Positions 1-11,516 of a DNA stretch of 64,000 bases are shown piece after piece. How positions within the stretch are numbered: the first letter of the stretch is position 1; each line of letters starts with the position of its first letter. The notes under the pieces are model-generated. The model saw only the letters and a list, made by a program, of their open reading frames with translations, searched no databases and had not been told where the DNA came from. The DNA is taken from assembly GCA_029204225.1 (NCBI GenBank), contig CM055094.1, positions 29,562,107-29,626,106 on the forward strand, written 5' to 3'. A program made the position numbers and the translations under genes. Source of the DNA: Diphasiastrum complanatum. Its lineage: Eukaryota; Streptophyta; Lycopodiopsida; Lycopodiales; Lycopodiaceae.

Positions 1-221
1 TATATTTCTATAACTATAACTAGTATAGTTAGAAAATTTCATTATACTAACCAGCATAGTCAAGTAAATTTAACTTGAGGTATTGACGTCGGACAGATTA
101 GCACGTGTCGAGCAGGAAGAAGAAACCAATGGGATACGTCCATGCTGCTCAGACACAAATTTCAAAGTTTTCTATATTGCATTTTTATTTTTTAGTTTAT
201 TTGAACTACGTTACGTAGATT

Positions 222-1116
222 TCAAATCTGTGCATTTTGATTGGGCCTGGTGATGGTCGAAACTAAAGAAAAAAAAATAAAAGTATCTTTACAAAGAGTC
301 TTTTTGATATTGAGAACTCCTCTAATGACATGGTCTTTTGTCAACTGTATTGCAAATGTGTTGTCCATCTGCAAAACCAGAGGTTCATTTCTTGTTTTGC
401 CTAGTTTGTAAAGGAATTGTTTGAGCCAAATTATTTCATTGGCCATCTTTGCTGCTGCAACGTACTCTACTTCGCAGGATGACTGAGCCACAATGGTCTA
501 CTTCTTGCTGATCCAGAGAATTGCTGCTCCTGACGTGATGGTACATCCTCTTGAAACACTTTTGCAGTTGTCCTTGAGAGATGCCCAGCTAGGATCACTG
601 TAGGAAAGCATCTAGAACCCTGCATCACGAGAATAACACAAACCAAAATCTTTTGTTAATTGAAGATATTGCAAAATTTGTTTTACAATCTTCCAATGAG
701 TCGATCCTGGAATTGTACAGAATTGGCTCATCCTGAACACGGCATAAGCAGTGTCAAGACATGTGTTATCTACAAGGTACATCAACGATCCGATCAGCTT
801 CATGTATGGTGTTAGCTGCATCAATTCCCTTTCTTCTTCAGTCCTTGAATAATTTTCGTTCGTCAGTATCGTTCCTGCAAACATTGGAGTATTCGCTCCT
901 TTGCAATAGCATCCCAAAATCTTCTAGGATTTTCTAGGTATATCTGGACTGATGAAGGTACAATTCACCTCCCTCATAGTCCCTGTCAATTTGTAAGCCA
1001 ATGTAACACCTGGCTTCTCCCATATTTGCAATCTCAAAATGTTTCGAGATATCATTCTTCACTTCAGCAATAAGCTTCTCACTCTTGCAGAGTATCAGAG
1101 TGTCGTCCACATACAC
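222..1116 (-). pseudogene. Cop1 RT C-terminal and RNase H remnants
   Basis: Three broken frames read in pol order. 934-1116 carries the RT catalytic motif MYVDDTLIL followed by a KNDISKHFEIANMGE segment typical of the copia RT palm. 612-917 carries the RT-RNase H connection (TPMF, LIGSLMYL, DTAYAVFRMSQF, HWKIVKQILQYL). 222-491 carries the RNase H segment SSCEVEYVAAAKMANEIIWL and the QMDNTFAIQL strand; the usual E-A-EY motif reads SSCEVEY. After the NIKKT motif the frame runs into unrelated sequence, so the C-terminal HH segment is lost by frameshift. These would form the reverse transcriptase and RNase H of the element. All are too broken to be functional. Confidence 0.85.
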
Positions 1117-1226
1117 AACTACAATGATAATCTTCCCATCTATAATTCTTACATAGACATTGGATCAGCCAATAGTGGCTTGAATCCTAAAGAATTAAGG
1201 ACTTGATCTTTCTTCTTCTACCATTG

Positions 1227-1643
1227 TCACTCTGACTGCTTCAGACCATATATACTCCGATGCATTCTGCATGCATAATTAGGAAGTGAATTCGAGACAT
1301 AGCTTGGAAGTTGATCCATGTAGACCTCTTCGGCTAGCTCACCATGCAAAAAGGCTGTTTTTTTGTACACAATGTAAATCCTGAGATCATAAGCAGCTGC
1401 ATATGCAAATAGTTTACATAGGGACAAATGTTTCACGACAGGAGAGAAGGTCTCAGAATAGCCAATACCATATCTCTGAGAGAATCTCTTCTCTACAAGT
1501 CTTGCCTTATACTTAGAGACATCTCCATCCGGTCCATACTTCAGCTTGTATACCCATTTGTATTTTATAGTCTTTCGCTTATCTGGTAATGGCTGCAACG
1601 TCCATACCTGGTTCTTCCTCATGGATTTCATCTCCTCATTCAT
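1227..1643 (-). pseudogene. Cop1 RT N-terminal fragment
   Basis: The 138-codon frame contains the copia RT entry pattern: NEEMKSMRKNQVWTLQPLP, then KYKWVYKLKYGPDGDVSKYKARLV, then GIGYSETFSPVVK, and ends at SIYGLKQSE just before the segment leading to the YVDD box of the next frame. In copia polyproteins this is the finger and early palm region of reverse transcriptase. The domain is interrupted after GLKQ by stops, and the YVDD box continues in another frame at 934-1116. Substitutions at usually conserved places (VYKKTAFLHGELAEEVYM, where DVKTAFLNG is normal) support long decay. Confidence 0.85.
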
Positions 1644-2008
1644 GGCTTGGATCCATTTGTCCTTCTCTAGACATTCAGCTGCCTCCTCAAATGTCTGTGG
1701 TTCGCCACTGAATCTATAGAATTTTTTTAACGTAGAAGCTGAGTTGCCTGGTACATATCTTGTTGGCGCTTTTCATTGTCTTGTTGACCTTCTAGGAGAT
1801 CCTTCTGGAACTGCAATGCCTTTGCCTTTGTCTGCACTGCTAGGTCCGGAACCATTTCGGTTTACAGGTACTGTAGCAGTAAGTTGCCTCTCAAAACTTT
1901 TTTTGTCTGATTTGTCAGTCGAATGCAAAGTGACTCAAACATTTTTGTCTTCATGTTTGTCCTTTGCTCCCTCTGTCACAGTTGGCAGATCATAGTACTG
2001 TCTTTCAA

Positions 2009-2135
2009 GATGCATGATGGCCTATTCGAAGGCACCAAGAGTGATATGGGCTGAAGCAGTAGCTACAACTGCCTACATCCAGAACAGGATACGCAAATCA
2101 GGTGTAACTCACACGACACCACACGAACTATGGAA
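2009..2135 (+). repeat. Inverted duplicate of Cop1 integrase segment
   Basis: The plus strand here reads MMAYSKAPRVIWAEAVATTAYIQNR and ends at HELWN. The same stretch occurs on the minus strand at 2369-2497 as part of the resident integrase. The two ~128-bp arms are inverted, separated by about 230 bp, and differ at scattered positions including an AVAEAAYIQ versus AVATTAYIQ difference. This is a local inverted duplication or a piece of a second related element. Confidence 0.8.
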
Positions 2136-2176
2136 CTGACAAGATTATCGTTGGCCATCGTTCTGCTCTCATCAAA

Positions 2177-2992
2177 CTAGACATCTCTAACTATCTTCGT
2201 AGTGTTTGTCTCTGGCATATAGACTCTATAGTATGACAAATTGTTGTCATATCCTACAAGATATCCCTGTTCAGTTTTCTCATCAAGCTTCTTTTGAAGC
2301 TTATCAAGAACATGTGCATAAGCTGCATAGCCAAAGATACGGATTTGAATCAGATTGGATTTTCTACCCCACCACAATTCGTGTAGTGCCATGTGAGGAA
2401 CACCAAACTTTCCTGTCCTGTTCTGAATATAGGCTGCTTCAGCTACTGCTTCAGCCCATAGCACTCTTGGAGCTTTCGAGTAGGCCATCATGCATCTGGT
2501 AGCCTCCATTAGGGTCCTGTTCTTTCTTTCTACAACACCGTTGTACTGCGGTGTGTAAGATATAGTCCATCTATGAATGATACTATGATCATTGTAGAAG
2601 TTAGCGAATGGATTCGAGATGTATTCTCCATCTCGATCTGTTTTGATCTACTTCACTTTATTACCAGTCCATCTCTCTGTCCAATTCACATACTCTATGA
2701 ATTTGTCAAATGCTTCTGATTTGTTGTGAATAAAGTAGACTCTGGCAAATTTATTGTAATAATCAATAAAGATAATGTAATATTTTGAGCCTCCTACTGA
2801 GATCACATTGAAAGGTCCATAGATGTTAGAATGCACTAACTCCAGAATCTTAGTCATTCTGTAGGAGTCCTTCGCAAATGGAGTGCATGACGTCTTACCC
2901 TTCAGACATGCATCACAGGTCGTCGAACTGGTTGCATTTGAGATGCTCACCTCTGTGATTGCTCCATGATGGCTTGTTTGGTATAGTGTCAT
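2177..2992 (-). pseudogene. Cop1 integrase remnants
   Basis: Two frames. 2648-2992 holds the pre-integrase zinc region tail (CDACLKGKTSCTPF) followed by the start of the catalytic core (LELVHSNIYGPFNVISVGGSKYYIIFIDYYNKFARVYFI). The first catalytic Asp position reads HSNIYGP, so Asp is replaced by Asn. 2177-2509 holds the core C-terminal part (RCMMAYSKAPRVLWAEAVAEAAYIQNR, LHELWWGRKSNL, IRIFGYAAYAHV) and the following GKLDEKTEQGYLVGYD region. The middle, with the second Asp and the Glu, lies in stop-containing sequence at 2510-2647. This would be the DDE strand-transfer enzyme; here it is clearly dead. Confidence 0.85.
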
Positions 2993-3019
2993 TGAATTCG
3001 TAGGGCATAGTCTCCTGTG

Positions 3020-3674
3020 CTATAGCGTGTCTGGTGAATCATCGTGAGTCTGATGCACTTGATCTGCAGGCAAGCATACCTTTAGGTGATACAAATTGTC
3101 TTTTCTTCTGCCTTGAGTGATCAGGGTACTGGTACTTGCATCAACAACGTTGCATGCTTTGTCTGATAATGTCACACGCATCCTTGCATCAGTTATTCTT
3201 GCCACTGATAGCAACTCCAACATCTTTGAGTCGTCTGTCTCTGCCATTCGTGTTGAGCCACAGTGAATCAATACCATTCACTTGGTGTTTTGATCCATTT
3301 CCAAGAACGATAAATCTTGATGGATCTACACTTCAAAAATCAAACATGATTTTTCTTGATGTAATGAAGTGTGAGGTAGCTCTTGAGTCTAGGATTACCT
3401 CCTGTGTGTCACATGTTGACATTGCACACATGTATGCACAGTTGTAGGCGGTCAAATTACCACGATTCAATCTTTCTTTGCCCATTTTTGAGCTCTCTAG
3501 CTCCTCGACATAGGACGAACTATTATTGTTCTCCTGTTTGCTTTGTGTTGATTTGTTTCTTGGGTTCAGGTGACAGTCCATGGCTGAATGACCTTTCTTG
3601 TGACAGTGGATACACTCAATTTTTGGATTGATCCAACACAAATCGACTGTATACCCTTCGTGTTTGCATCTCAT
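3020..3674 (-). pseudogene. Cop1 zinc knuckle and aspartic protease remnants
   Basis: The frame at 3333-3674 contains a CCHC knuckle, CIHCHKKGHSAMDC, followed about 60 residues later by the protease active-site region EVILDSRATSHFI. The normal copia motif is DSGA[ST]SH, so the glycine next to the catalytic Asp is now Arg. The frame at 3020-3277 continues the protease and pre-integrase (VARITDARMRVTLSDKACNVVDAS, GRRKDNLYHLKV). In an intact element these would bind genomic RNA and process the polyprotein. Confidence 0.8.
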
Positions 3675-3872
3675 GAAGGTCTTCTTGTCTCCACTTTGTT
3701 GTTTTGACCTTCATTTGTCTTTACTGGTTCCTTCTACTTGCTGACCACGATCTTGCTTTTGATCTGACTCCCTCTTAGGCTTGAATTGTTTCTTTATCTT
3801 TTTCTTGTTGTTGTAAAGGACTTGGTTAGAAGCATCTTTGTAATCAAAGTGCTCTCGAGCCTCGACTTTTTC

Positions 3873-4432
3873 TCAAATCTCGACAATTGCCTTTTTGAAT
3901 TTCATTGTAGGATCCTTTGCTAGCAATGTTTTGGTTGTCTGGAAGGATCTTGATAAGGCTCTCAACAGATAAGTGAGCTGCTTCTCTGCTGACACTGCAT
4001 TTTTTGCTCCAAAATTGTGTAGAGAAAGGAATAGATCCTTCATCTTTCTAAGAAACAAAGTGAGGTCTTTGCCATCCCACTGCAGGTTTGTCAGCTGATC
4101 CTCAAGCATTATTATCTTACTGCGTGATTTCATCTAAAATCTTGTGAGTAGTGTGTCCCACATCTCTTTTGCTTTAGAGAGTGTAGCCAGGTCAAGATCC
4201 AGGCTATCCTCGATGGATGATGATAGCAAGGCTACTGCCTTGTCATTCTTGTCCCTCCATTGCATAGCTTCTTGTCTATTGTTGTAGGCATCTCCTCAGT
4301 GCCATCTACCCAAGGAAATAATCCTTTTCCCTTAAGTATCAACGAGGTCTTTACCTTCCATGCTAGGAAGTTAGATCTTGATGAATCCAGAACTGTACAG
4401 ATCTTGGATTGTATGCTATTTATTGAAGCCAT
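3873..4432 (-). pseudogene. Cop1 gag (UBN2-like) remnants
   Basis: The first ATG on the minus strand is at 4432 and opens MASINSIQSKICTVLDSSRSNFLAWKVKTSLILKGKGLFPWVDGTEEMP, a copia gag N-terminus with the conserved W in the NFLAWK position. 3873-4133 continues gag with KSRSKIIMLEDQLTNLQWDGKDLTLFLRKMKDLFLSL and LLRALSRSFQTT. Stops and frame changes between 4133 and 4232 split the gene. This is the capsid precursor of the element; inactive. Confidence 0.8.
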
Positions 4433-4535
4433 TGCTCTTGAATTTGTGTTATTCACTTGTTAATGATTCTTTGTTTGAATGCTTAGCCTCCTGGATCTGA
4501 TAGTTTTTTGGCTATGTCAGATTATGACAAGGTAG

Positions 4536-4547
4536 GCTCTGATACCA
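4536..4547 (-). other. Cop1 primer-binding site (tRNA-Met type)
   Basis: The plus strand GCTCTGATACCA is the complement of TGGTATCAGAGC, the standard site that pairs with the 3' end of plant initiator tRNA-Met. It lies about 100 bp upstream of the gag ATG and a few bases inside the LTR end, as expected. Confidence 0.9.
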
Positions 4548-4551
4548 CTAA

Positions 4552-5400
4552 TGGAAAAATATCCGAACGTGCAAATTGTGCAAATTCAAAATTTCACTAA
4601 AATTCTGGAAATGGACTGATAGAAATCTCTCGAACGATTCATGAACAATTTTGCAAAACTGTTCTGATCATGAATAATTTCTGCTCGAGAACAATTCGTG
4701 ATCTAGTCAAGCTCTGCAATGAAATGAAACAAAGCAAAACTAGACGAAAGAGAAGAATTCACGAAAAGATCAATCAGGCTCTGTAACAAGACGAGATGAG
4801 ACGAAACAAAACTATACGAAATGAAGCGAAACGAAACAAAACTTAATTGAGCTCTGAAATTGATTTACGCTTATAGCCAAGTGATCGCGAAACGAAACGA
4901 AACGAAACACGAAGCGAAAACATTTGCGAATAAAATCAGCTCCCGTGAAATTTAGATATGATTGTTGGTCACTGCCGGCTATATTATTCCTACAATCCTC
5001 CAGCATATAGACAGACACTGCTGATCTATGTTATAAATTATTATAGCAGTCAATAAAATCAAATCAATGTGCGGAATTGAATAAACAAGTGAATCGGATA
5101 CATGAATAGTAGCAGACAAAAATTCATTCAAGATCGTACAATCATTCAGAAGAATATGTGCATAACAACTACAATATTATCTGTTGATCTTCTAATTTTT
5201 CAAGAACTGTGCGACGGACCACACAGTGCATTGGTACCCCTTGGTACTTGGATGATCTTCTTGGTCGTTCGTGGAGCAAGAATGATTATGTGTCGCGAAA
5301 CAATTTCGTGTCGTGTGTCGTAAAATTGTTTGCAAATAATTTTGTTTCTTGTGTCTTTTCTGTCAAAATGAGTGGAAAGTTAGCAAGGCTTTGGCAATAA
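4552..5400 (-). mobile_element. Cop1 probable 5' LTR
   Basis: The inner edge is set by the primer-binding site: the sequence next to it, read on the minus strand, ends in CCA. The outer edge is not defined because no second copy is present for comparison, so 5400 is an estimate. The block contains clustered GAAAC-like pentamers around 4785-4925 and an A/T-rich, TATA-like segment near 5030. Confidence 0.5.
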
Positions 5401-5456
5401 AAATATTTTGTTTCTTCAGCAGCCTCTATGCAACATCGAAATTATATATATCATAA

Positions 5457-5521
5457 TCATTCATGGTTTTGTATATGGTGCAATATTCAAAATGCTCCAC
5501 CATATATAAAACCACGAATGA
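5457..5521. repeat. 24-bp near-perfect inverted repeat
   Basis: Arms 5457-5480 and 5498-5521 are reverse complements with two differences, around a 17-bp loop. Both arms contain the ATGGT/ACCAT ends. It may be a remnant of a small hairpin transposon or a transcribed stem-loop; nothing else identifies it. Confidence 0.7.
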
Positions 5522-7960
5522 CCTCAATTATATTTTATCTCACATGATCAAGACACGAAGATGATCATCATGACATCATCATCAACTTCAAATTCTGCCA
5601 CATAGAATAAGTACAAAATCGTAATGGAGCATACACACAAGAAGAGCTGAACATTGAATATTTTCTAAGCCATGAATGTTGGCCAATCATTTCTTGAAAA
5701 GGTTCTACACAACAGATTTTCAATCTTGTTGCAACTTTCCCGGGGATATCCAACGATTAGATGATCATACAAGGTCACAGTAGTACTCAGCATTGTCCTA
5801 CATAAACCTAAGAATTGGCCTAAAATCCTTCTATAGTAGTACTCATCAACCGCACGCATCATGATCCAATGTCTTGTAGCTTGGCTTGATGCATATGTTC
5901 GACCTACATAAATCCATTGATGCTAATATACCTTCGGCATGAAGCTTTGCTCCATTGATTTCAATGCATGGATTACGATGCATGAGAATCAGCAACCATC
6001 TCAATGTTGTTCCTCAGGAAAATTCTCGATAATATTAATTGCATTCCTAATAATATATATATTTATCTAACAGATTGTGTGCAATGTTCAACATCACCGT
6101 AGTACTTAGCATTGTCCACAAATCTAAGGATCGGCCTAAAATATTGTCCATAAATCCAAGAATTGGTAAAAAAAACCTCATAAACATCACTAAATTTTTA
6201 ACAAACGTCACTACATACCAACATACATCACTGAAATGTCGCTACATATCAACATACGTTGCTAATTTTTTAAAGTCAATTATGCGTCACCCGCGGTGAC
6301 ATTTGCAGCAACATATATTCGTCACCCACCAACGACAATCGATTTGAAATTCTCTTTATACGCCATTTCTGATTTTTTCTCTCATTCCTCTCATTCTCAT
6401 CCTTGCTTCTTTGCTTGCTATTGCTCTCATTTTCATCCTCCTTTCTTGCTTGCTATCAATTCATAGTGATCTTAATGTCGTCTATATCTAATTATCTTGT
6501 TACTTGTTAGCATCTACTTAGTTGCAATGTTAGTCTTTAGTTTAGTTTTCTTGCAATTTAGTGTAGTTTTTCGTACGTTTTTTGTTTGTAGTTTTGGTTT
6601 CAATGTCTTTTATGTGGTCAGTTATTGTCACTCTAGTCTTGAACACAGTTTCCTATTGAATGGGTAATTTTTTCAGCTAAGGAGAACATTTGGATTATTC
6701 CCTAAGATTTGTCAAAAAAAGACCTCTTTTAACTTATATCATAAAAAAACCATTACGCATATGTAAACAACTTTTCAAAAATCCTTAAAAACTATGCTTT
6801 TGCTCGCAACGTAAAAATAAATAAACATACATATTTTAAGGTTTTCTTATCCAACTTGATGCAGTGCATCGGATTTTATAAATAAAAAAATCAATTAATT
6901 GCATCGAGTTGGACGCACCAACTCGATGCATCTTCTCCCATGGTTTCTATAGGAATTTTAGTTAGTCTATTCATTTTATCGAGATATCAGCCAATTTAGT
7001 ATCATGTTTACATTCTAATGGCTTTAGCACTTGGAATGGTCTAATTCTCGATACATTGTATCGATTATGTTAAATTTTGAATATAATTTCTTTCTAAAAT
7101 GTCTCAAATTGTCCAAAGACAAAACACAAATCACAAAAGGTAACTTCCTTATAGAATCTCTATAGCAAATTTTTTTTAAAGACAACATTGTTAATTGAAA
7201 TCTGCAAAAAAAAAGGACTTGAACTAAGCAGAGCCCAAGTCCCTAAACCCTAACCCCTTATTCATGATCCTTGCACTAGACCCTAAACCCCCTCTTTTCC
7301 TAGATGCATAAGCCTTAAACTCCTATGTTTTAAAGAAAATTCTCGAAGTATTTCAATTTCATACTAGTGTAGATTTTGGACTGAATAGCAATGATCGCTC
7401 CTTTTTGGCATTTATGGTCTATGTGATCTAGTATTGCAGTTTAGATACTCCACAACTACGTCTTACAATTTGTCATACTCCAAGCCATTTATGGGAACTA
7501 GTATCTAGCATGGCCTAGTACTTTGAGTATCTATGGGTCTACCATTTCATCTACTAGTTATATGTATCAACCACTCAATGTAACTATGCAGTAAAGGTTG
7601 TGTGGTATTCTTTAGCCAAGAATTTTATGTCTAAAATTTTTGGGTATAGAATTTTTGGTCATAGAACTAGAATGATATCTATTTGCATGTGTTGTACAAT
7701 ATGTTTAACAGTATCATTCGGGCTAATATTGTTATTTGGTATTGTCAGTCATACTACTTAAATCCAATGTCAATAAGTATTCACTCATTGTTACAACTTC
7801 ATAGCTTATTGGTTTTGCAACTCTTTATGCAATAGTTTGTCTTTATTTTGTGAATTTTAATTTAATTTTATGTTGCATCAACAGTAATCATCAGAATACA
7901 AGGCATCAACACCAAACTAGCAAAACCTACTTATTTTCATATGGAATCAAATAGAATCTG
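5522..7960. other. AT-rich anonymous spacer
   Basis: No frame with recognisable protein similarity was seen on either strand. The stretch has short internal echoes (statements around CATCACTAAAT and CATACATC near 6180-6260), scattered A/T runs, and two CCCTAAAC-like words near 7245-7290 that are too few to be telomeric DNA. Confidence 0.6.
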
Positions 7961-7972
7961 GCCATTGTCAGC

Positions 7973-8091
7973 TGATGCCATGCCCCGAAGTGTCGATGCA
8001 GTACCTCTCCACTCAAAAGGGCTTCCAACAGAGATGAAGTTGAGAACCGAGTCTGAGAGCACGAGAATTATTAGTGCTAGATTGAGATGTA
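7973..8091. repeat. 119-bp dispersed repeat, copy 1
   Basis: This segment recurs at 23567-23685 in the same orientation with only a handful of substitutions, while the flanks differ completely. Both strands are open across most of it, in the reading frame DAMPRSVDAVPLHSKGLP on plus and LALIILVLSDSVLNF on minus. The sharp limits (an AG-type boundary at the left, GAGATGTA at the right) suggest either a captured exon or a short mobile unit. I do not recognise it. Confidence 0.75.
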
Positions 8092-8199
8092 TAGTTTGTG
8101 AGCCCCATGGTAATTCCCGAAAGATGAAAAACCATGTGGAAGCTAGTAACTTAGACTTTTTCAACTTAAGTTATCTATTTAATAAAGAGGCCTCATATT

Positions 8200-9010
8200 A
8201 TCATGTAAGAGGTGGAACCCAAATCTTTATAGAATGGGGTGACTCAACTGTAAGAGGTGGAATCCAAATTATGTTAGAATTGGATTCACTAGCTCGTGGG
8301 TATACATAGAGGCCTCCTCCACGAGTTTCCAAGCATGTGATATTGTATTGAAATGTTGTTGAATTGAAATTTGAATATCTCTCCATTGCATTTTCATCTA
8401 TGCTCCATTTTCATGCATTAAATTTGGGTACTGATGTATGAATGTGTTTTGTTGTTGATTCTTCCTCTTTAAAGTTTGGTTTGTGATTAGAATCAGGTAG
8501 ATGTGCAGGGCCTTGTGGTAGATCATAATCATTCTGATCTGATGTTGCTTGGTGCTTGACTCCCTGAGGAGTTTTTGTTTGAGTGACAATTGTAACAAGC
8601 ACTGTGTAGAATTCACATTGTTTCAATGTAGATGTTCTGTTGTTGATTCTGTTAATTTCAGTAGGATTAGTCTCAATCTCATTCTCTGTACTGCTTAGAT
8701 TAGATTAGTAATAATCTACAATCTATAAGCATCAAAGAAAGAACCAAAATAGACTATAGAACATAGGCATTCGAATTCTGATACATCCAGATTGAAGTTG
8801 AGCATCCATTATCAATAGGATCAAGATCAGGTCGTTGATGTACTAATTGACAAGTGGGGTACATTATCATTGCATTACCACTATACTGCAAACCATATAA
8901 GTCCAGAAACAAGCAGACTCTGTCGGCTATAAGCTAACCAGAATCTATCAGATTGCCAGTAGGAAGAGAGTCTAGAAGATTCTGAATAGATAAAAAAATA
9001 ATAGCAAACA
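8200..9010 (+). mobile_element. Gyp1 candidate 5' LTR
   Basis: The right limit is set by a GGCGCC-type primer-binding site that follows immediately; the block ends in AACA. The left limit is a guess at a TGTAAGAGGTGG start, which occurs twice (8201 and 8249). No second LTR copy exists in the window to confirm either boundary. Confidence 0.35.
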
Positions 9011-9011
9011 T

Positions 9012-9025
9012 TGGCGCCGCTACTC
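9012..9025 (+). other. Gyp1 candidate primer-binding site
   Basis: TGGCGCCGCTACTC resembles the TGGCGCCGTTGCC site used by many plant gypsy elements. It lies about 650 bp upstream of the gag-like start, on the same strand. Confidence 0.5.
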
Positions 9026-9328
9026 TTGATAATTTTCTTCCATCTTGCTTAAGAATTCATTTCAACCAGTTTTTTTATTTTATTTTGAGAGCTTTTTTTT
9101 GCCTGCATGCGTTTTTGCATTCATTATTTTTCCAACAGCATGCATTGCATCTGAAAACATCATTTGATCCACACCCAACCAAAAATGATTCTAGAAACCC
9201 ATTGCCCCACCGCTCTTGTATTTTTTTCAAGGGAGGAAGAATTGGTTGAACCATTGTTTGCACTCGCCGCTTTAAATTTTAAAAGTTTTACATCTGACGT
9301 GCATCCACACCAAGCTAAAAACATGTGT

Positions 9329-9540
9329 TCGACAATTGCATCTGACAACCAGTCAAAACAGTTGCATCCGACGACGATGATTGCATCCGACGACCAGACT
9401 ATACTATTGCATCTGACGTTACATCCGCCAGATTGCATCTGACAAATTGTAGCCGATAGTGTTGCATTCAACAATGCATCCAAACTGATTCCTATATGAC
9501 ATTTCATTTGACACTGTTAATTCAATTGCATCCGATGAGC
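9329..9540. repeat. Irregular TTGCATCYGACRA repeats in Gyp1 leader
   Basis: The word TTGCATC followed by TGACAA, CGACGA or a close variant occurs about eight times with variable spacing of roughly 12-50 bp. It lies between the primer-binding site and gag of Gyp1. The related Gyp2 also has tandem repeats beyond its gag start (61741-62345), though with a different unit. Confidence 0.7.
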
Positions 9541-9670
9541 TACTGCTCAGATCTGACAGACCATATTTTATAAAATTTCTATTGGAAATCTTATTATATT
9601 CTAAGATAATGTCGATCACACATTTTAAAAAAAAAACAAACAAAAAAATAGCTGAATCGAATCATTTCTC

Positions 9671-11143
9671 ATGGCCAACTTACCAGAAAGAGTTATGAAT
9701 GAGTTCACACCAACCAATCATCAACATGATGAGAACAAGCCTTATCGTCTTAGATCTCAAGTAAATCAAGATCCTAGACCATCCAGATGGACAGTAATCT
9801 TGACGATCAACATGTTCAACATGCTCACCATACCGCATGATCCGACAAACGAACACCTCGATTAGAATTATCAAAGTTTGATGGTAATGTGGACCCTCAT
9901 AGATTTTTACAAGTCTTTGAGAATGTATGCGAAGTATACAGAGAATATACTAACAATGCAAAAGTCCAACTATTTTCAATGACCATGGTAGATAAAGCAC
10001 GAGAGTGGTCTTTAACCTCGATCGTGATGATCGACAAGATTGGTCAGAGCTAAAGGAGTCTTTTATTAAATGCTTTCAACCTTTTAGGCTCACAAAAAGC
10101 CCCTTTGTACGTCTTATAATATAAAAATAAAAAAATATGAACGCGTACATGACTACATCGAGCACTTTAAGCATCTTAGAAGTCAAGTCCAAGAATAGCC
10201 AACTAATAAAATGTTGATCATATGGTTTATAGTTGGCCTTCCAAGATGCATCCAAAAAGAGCTTAAACCTAGCGAAGAGTATTTTATTCTTAAGTCTGCT
10301 ATGTCCGATGCCATTAGTGAAGAAGATGAAGGATTTGATGATCAAGACCAGAAAGAGAAAAGAGCTCACCATGCTTACCCTGATAATCGTCCAAGTGAGC
10401 ACCGAGATTCCAACCAAATCTGGAAGTCTCAATTTGAGTTGATGAATCAACGACATCAACAACAGATGGAGAAACTCAACAAATAGTTTCAGCAAGCCTT
10501 AAAGTCTATTCAGAGTTAGTTGTCAGGGCAATTGCCATCTGGTAATGCTATCCATAGGCAAGAAGATACATGGCGCCCACAATGTCGTGGCACACATACC
10601 GGTAATGAGTGTCCATTACACCAATCTTACAAAATGCATCACTGTATGCTCTATGATACGACCACTCATACCACATCCAGTTGTAGATACAACTCAGGCA
10701 ACATGCAATATTCTAGACCACAACAATATGCACCACGAGGACAACCACAAGCACCATATAACCCCCGTTATATGAGTCCAGTACAAGTCCAAGAATTGCC
10801 TAGACAACAACCACCTACACAACAACAATGATTGGCACTCCCAGGTCCAAGAGGATCTGCTCCACCTAACATGCCAAACCAGCAAAATTGTCCCCAAGTT
10901 CAGGCAAATGTAGTGCAGAATACCACCTATGACACCCCAACATATGAATCTACTTATGATGATGGTAATCCTAACACATACGTAGATGAGGCATCTACCT
11001 CTTATTCCAATGACCAATACTATTCGGAGGAACAACCTATGCAAGTCGACCAAAATGGTTATGCCATTTTCCCTTCAGCACTTCAGAAAAGATGTTTTGT
11101 CTACAGAGAAACCACTCACTTTCAAAGTGAATGTAGACTTTGA
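9671..11143 (+). pseudogene. Gyp1 gag remnants
   Basis: The coding order is recoverable across frames. It starts MANLPERVMNEFTPTN at 9671. A retrotransposon-gag core with LSKFDGNVDPHRFLQVFENVC lies in another frame near 9870-10010. Then come AISEEDEGFDDQDQKEKRAHHAYPDNRPSE and the coiled QRHQQQMEK segment at 10211-10486, CMLYDTTTHTTSSC (a zinc-knuckle relic) near 10640, and a Q/P-rich tail ending in CFVYRETTHFQSEC at 11090-11133. Both knuckles have lost the second Cys (Tyr instead). The same segments occur in Gyp2 (QQHQQQMEK, GQLPTG), so the two copies belong to one family. Several stops and frameshifts make it non-functional. Confidence 0.8.
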
Positions 11144-11516
11144 TATGATTTTGTAGTCGAATGTGCTGATTGTATCAGATGGCATTGCTATAAAGATGGC
11201 CCTAACCAAACCAAGAAGATAGTTCCAACACGTAGGGTATCTGAAGAGTTGTTGCATGCAGTCACATGCACGCAACATAAGGACTTAGATTAGTCTAAGG
11301 ACCTAGCACAACCACATCCTTCTGCAAATGCTTCCATGATGCCACAATCTTACCCTGACCTTGTAGAAGCCCAAAGGCAATACCAAGAATTTAGAGATGA
11401 GTTTGATAGAGCTGAAAACTAGGACTTCTACTCCACCATCTGCCTAGTTACCTATACAGGGGCAACCACCACGAGGAATAGAGGTTCTTTCCAATCTCTT
11501 ACAAGCTCAAATCATT

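Larger units (their letters stand above)
222..5400 (-). mobile_element. Cop1: decayed Ty1/copia LTR retrotransposon
   Basis: Read on the minus strand, the order is probable 5' LTR, tRNA-Met primer-binding site, gag, zinc knuckle and protease, integrase, RT, RNase H, which is the copia domain order. Every domain is broken by stops or frameshifts, so this is an old inactive copy. The 3' LTR is not recognisable at the left edge and may lie outside the window. The outer end of the right-hand LTR is approximate. The integrase-RT linker region is rearranged and contains an inverted integrase fragment. Confidence 0.85.

Noticed and set aside
1744-1995. Plus-strand 83-codon frame
   Set aside because: It lies antisense to the Cop1 integrase-RT linker and shows no motif.
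7235-7295. Telomere-like CCCTAAA words
   Set aside because: Only two or three imperfect copies; too short and irregular for an interstitial telomere array.
10076-10495. 139-codon minus-strand frame, hydrophobic
   Set aside because: Antisense to Gyp1 gag, whose sense frame matches Gyp2.
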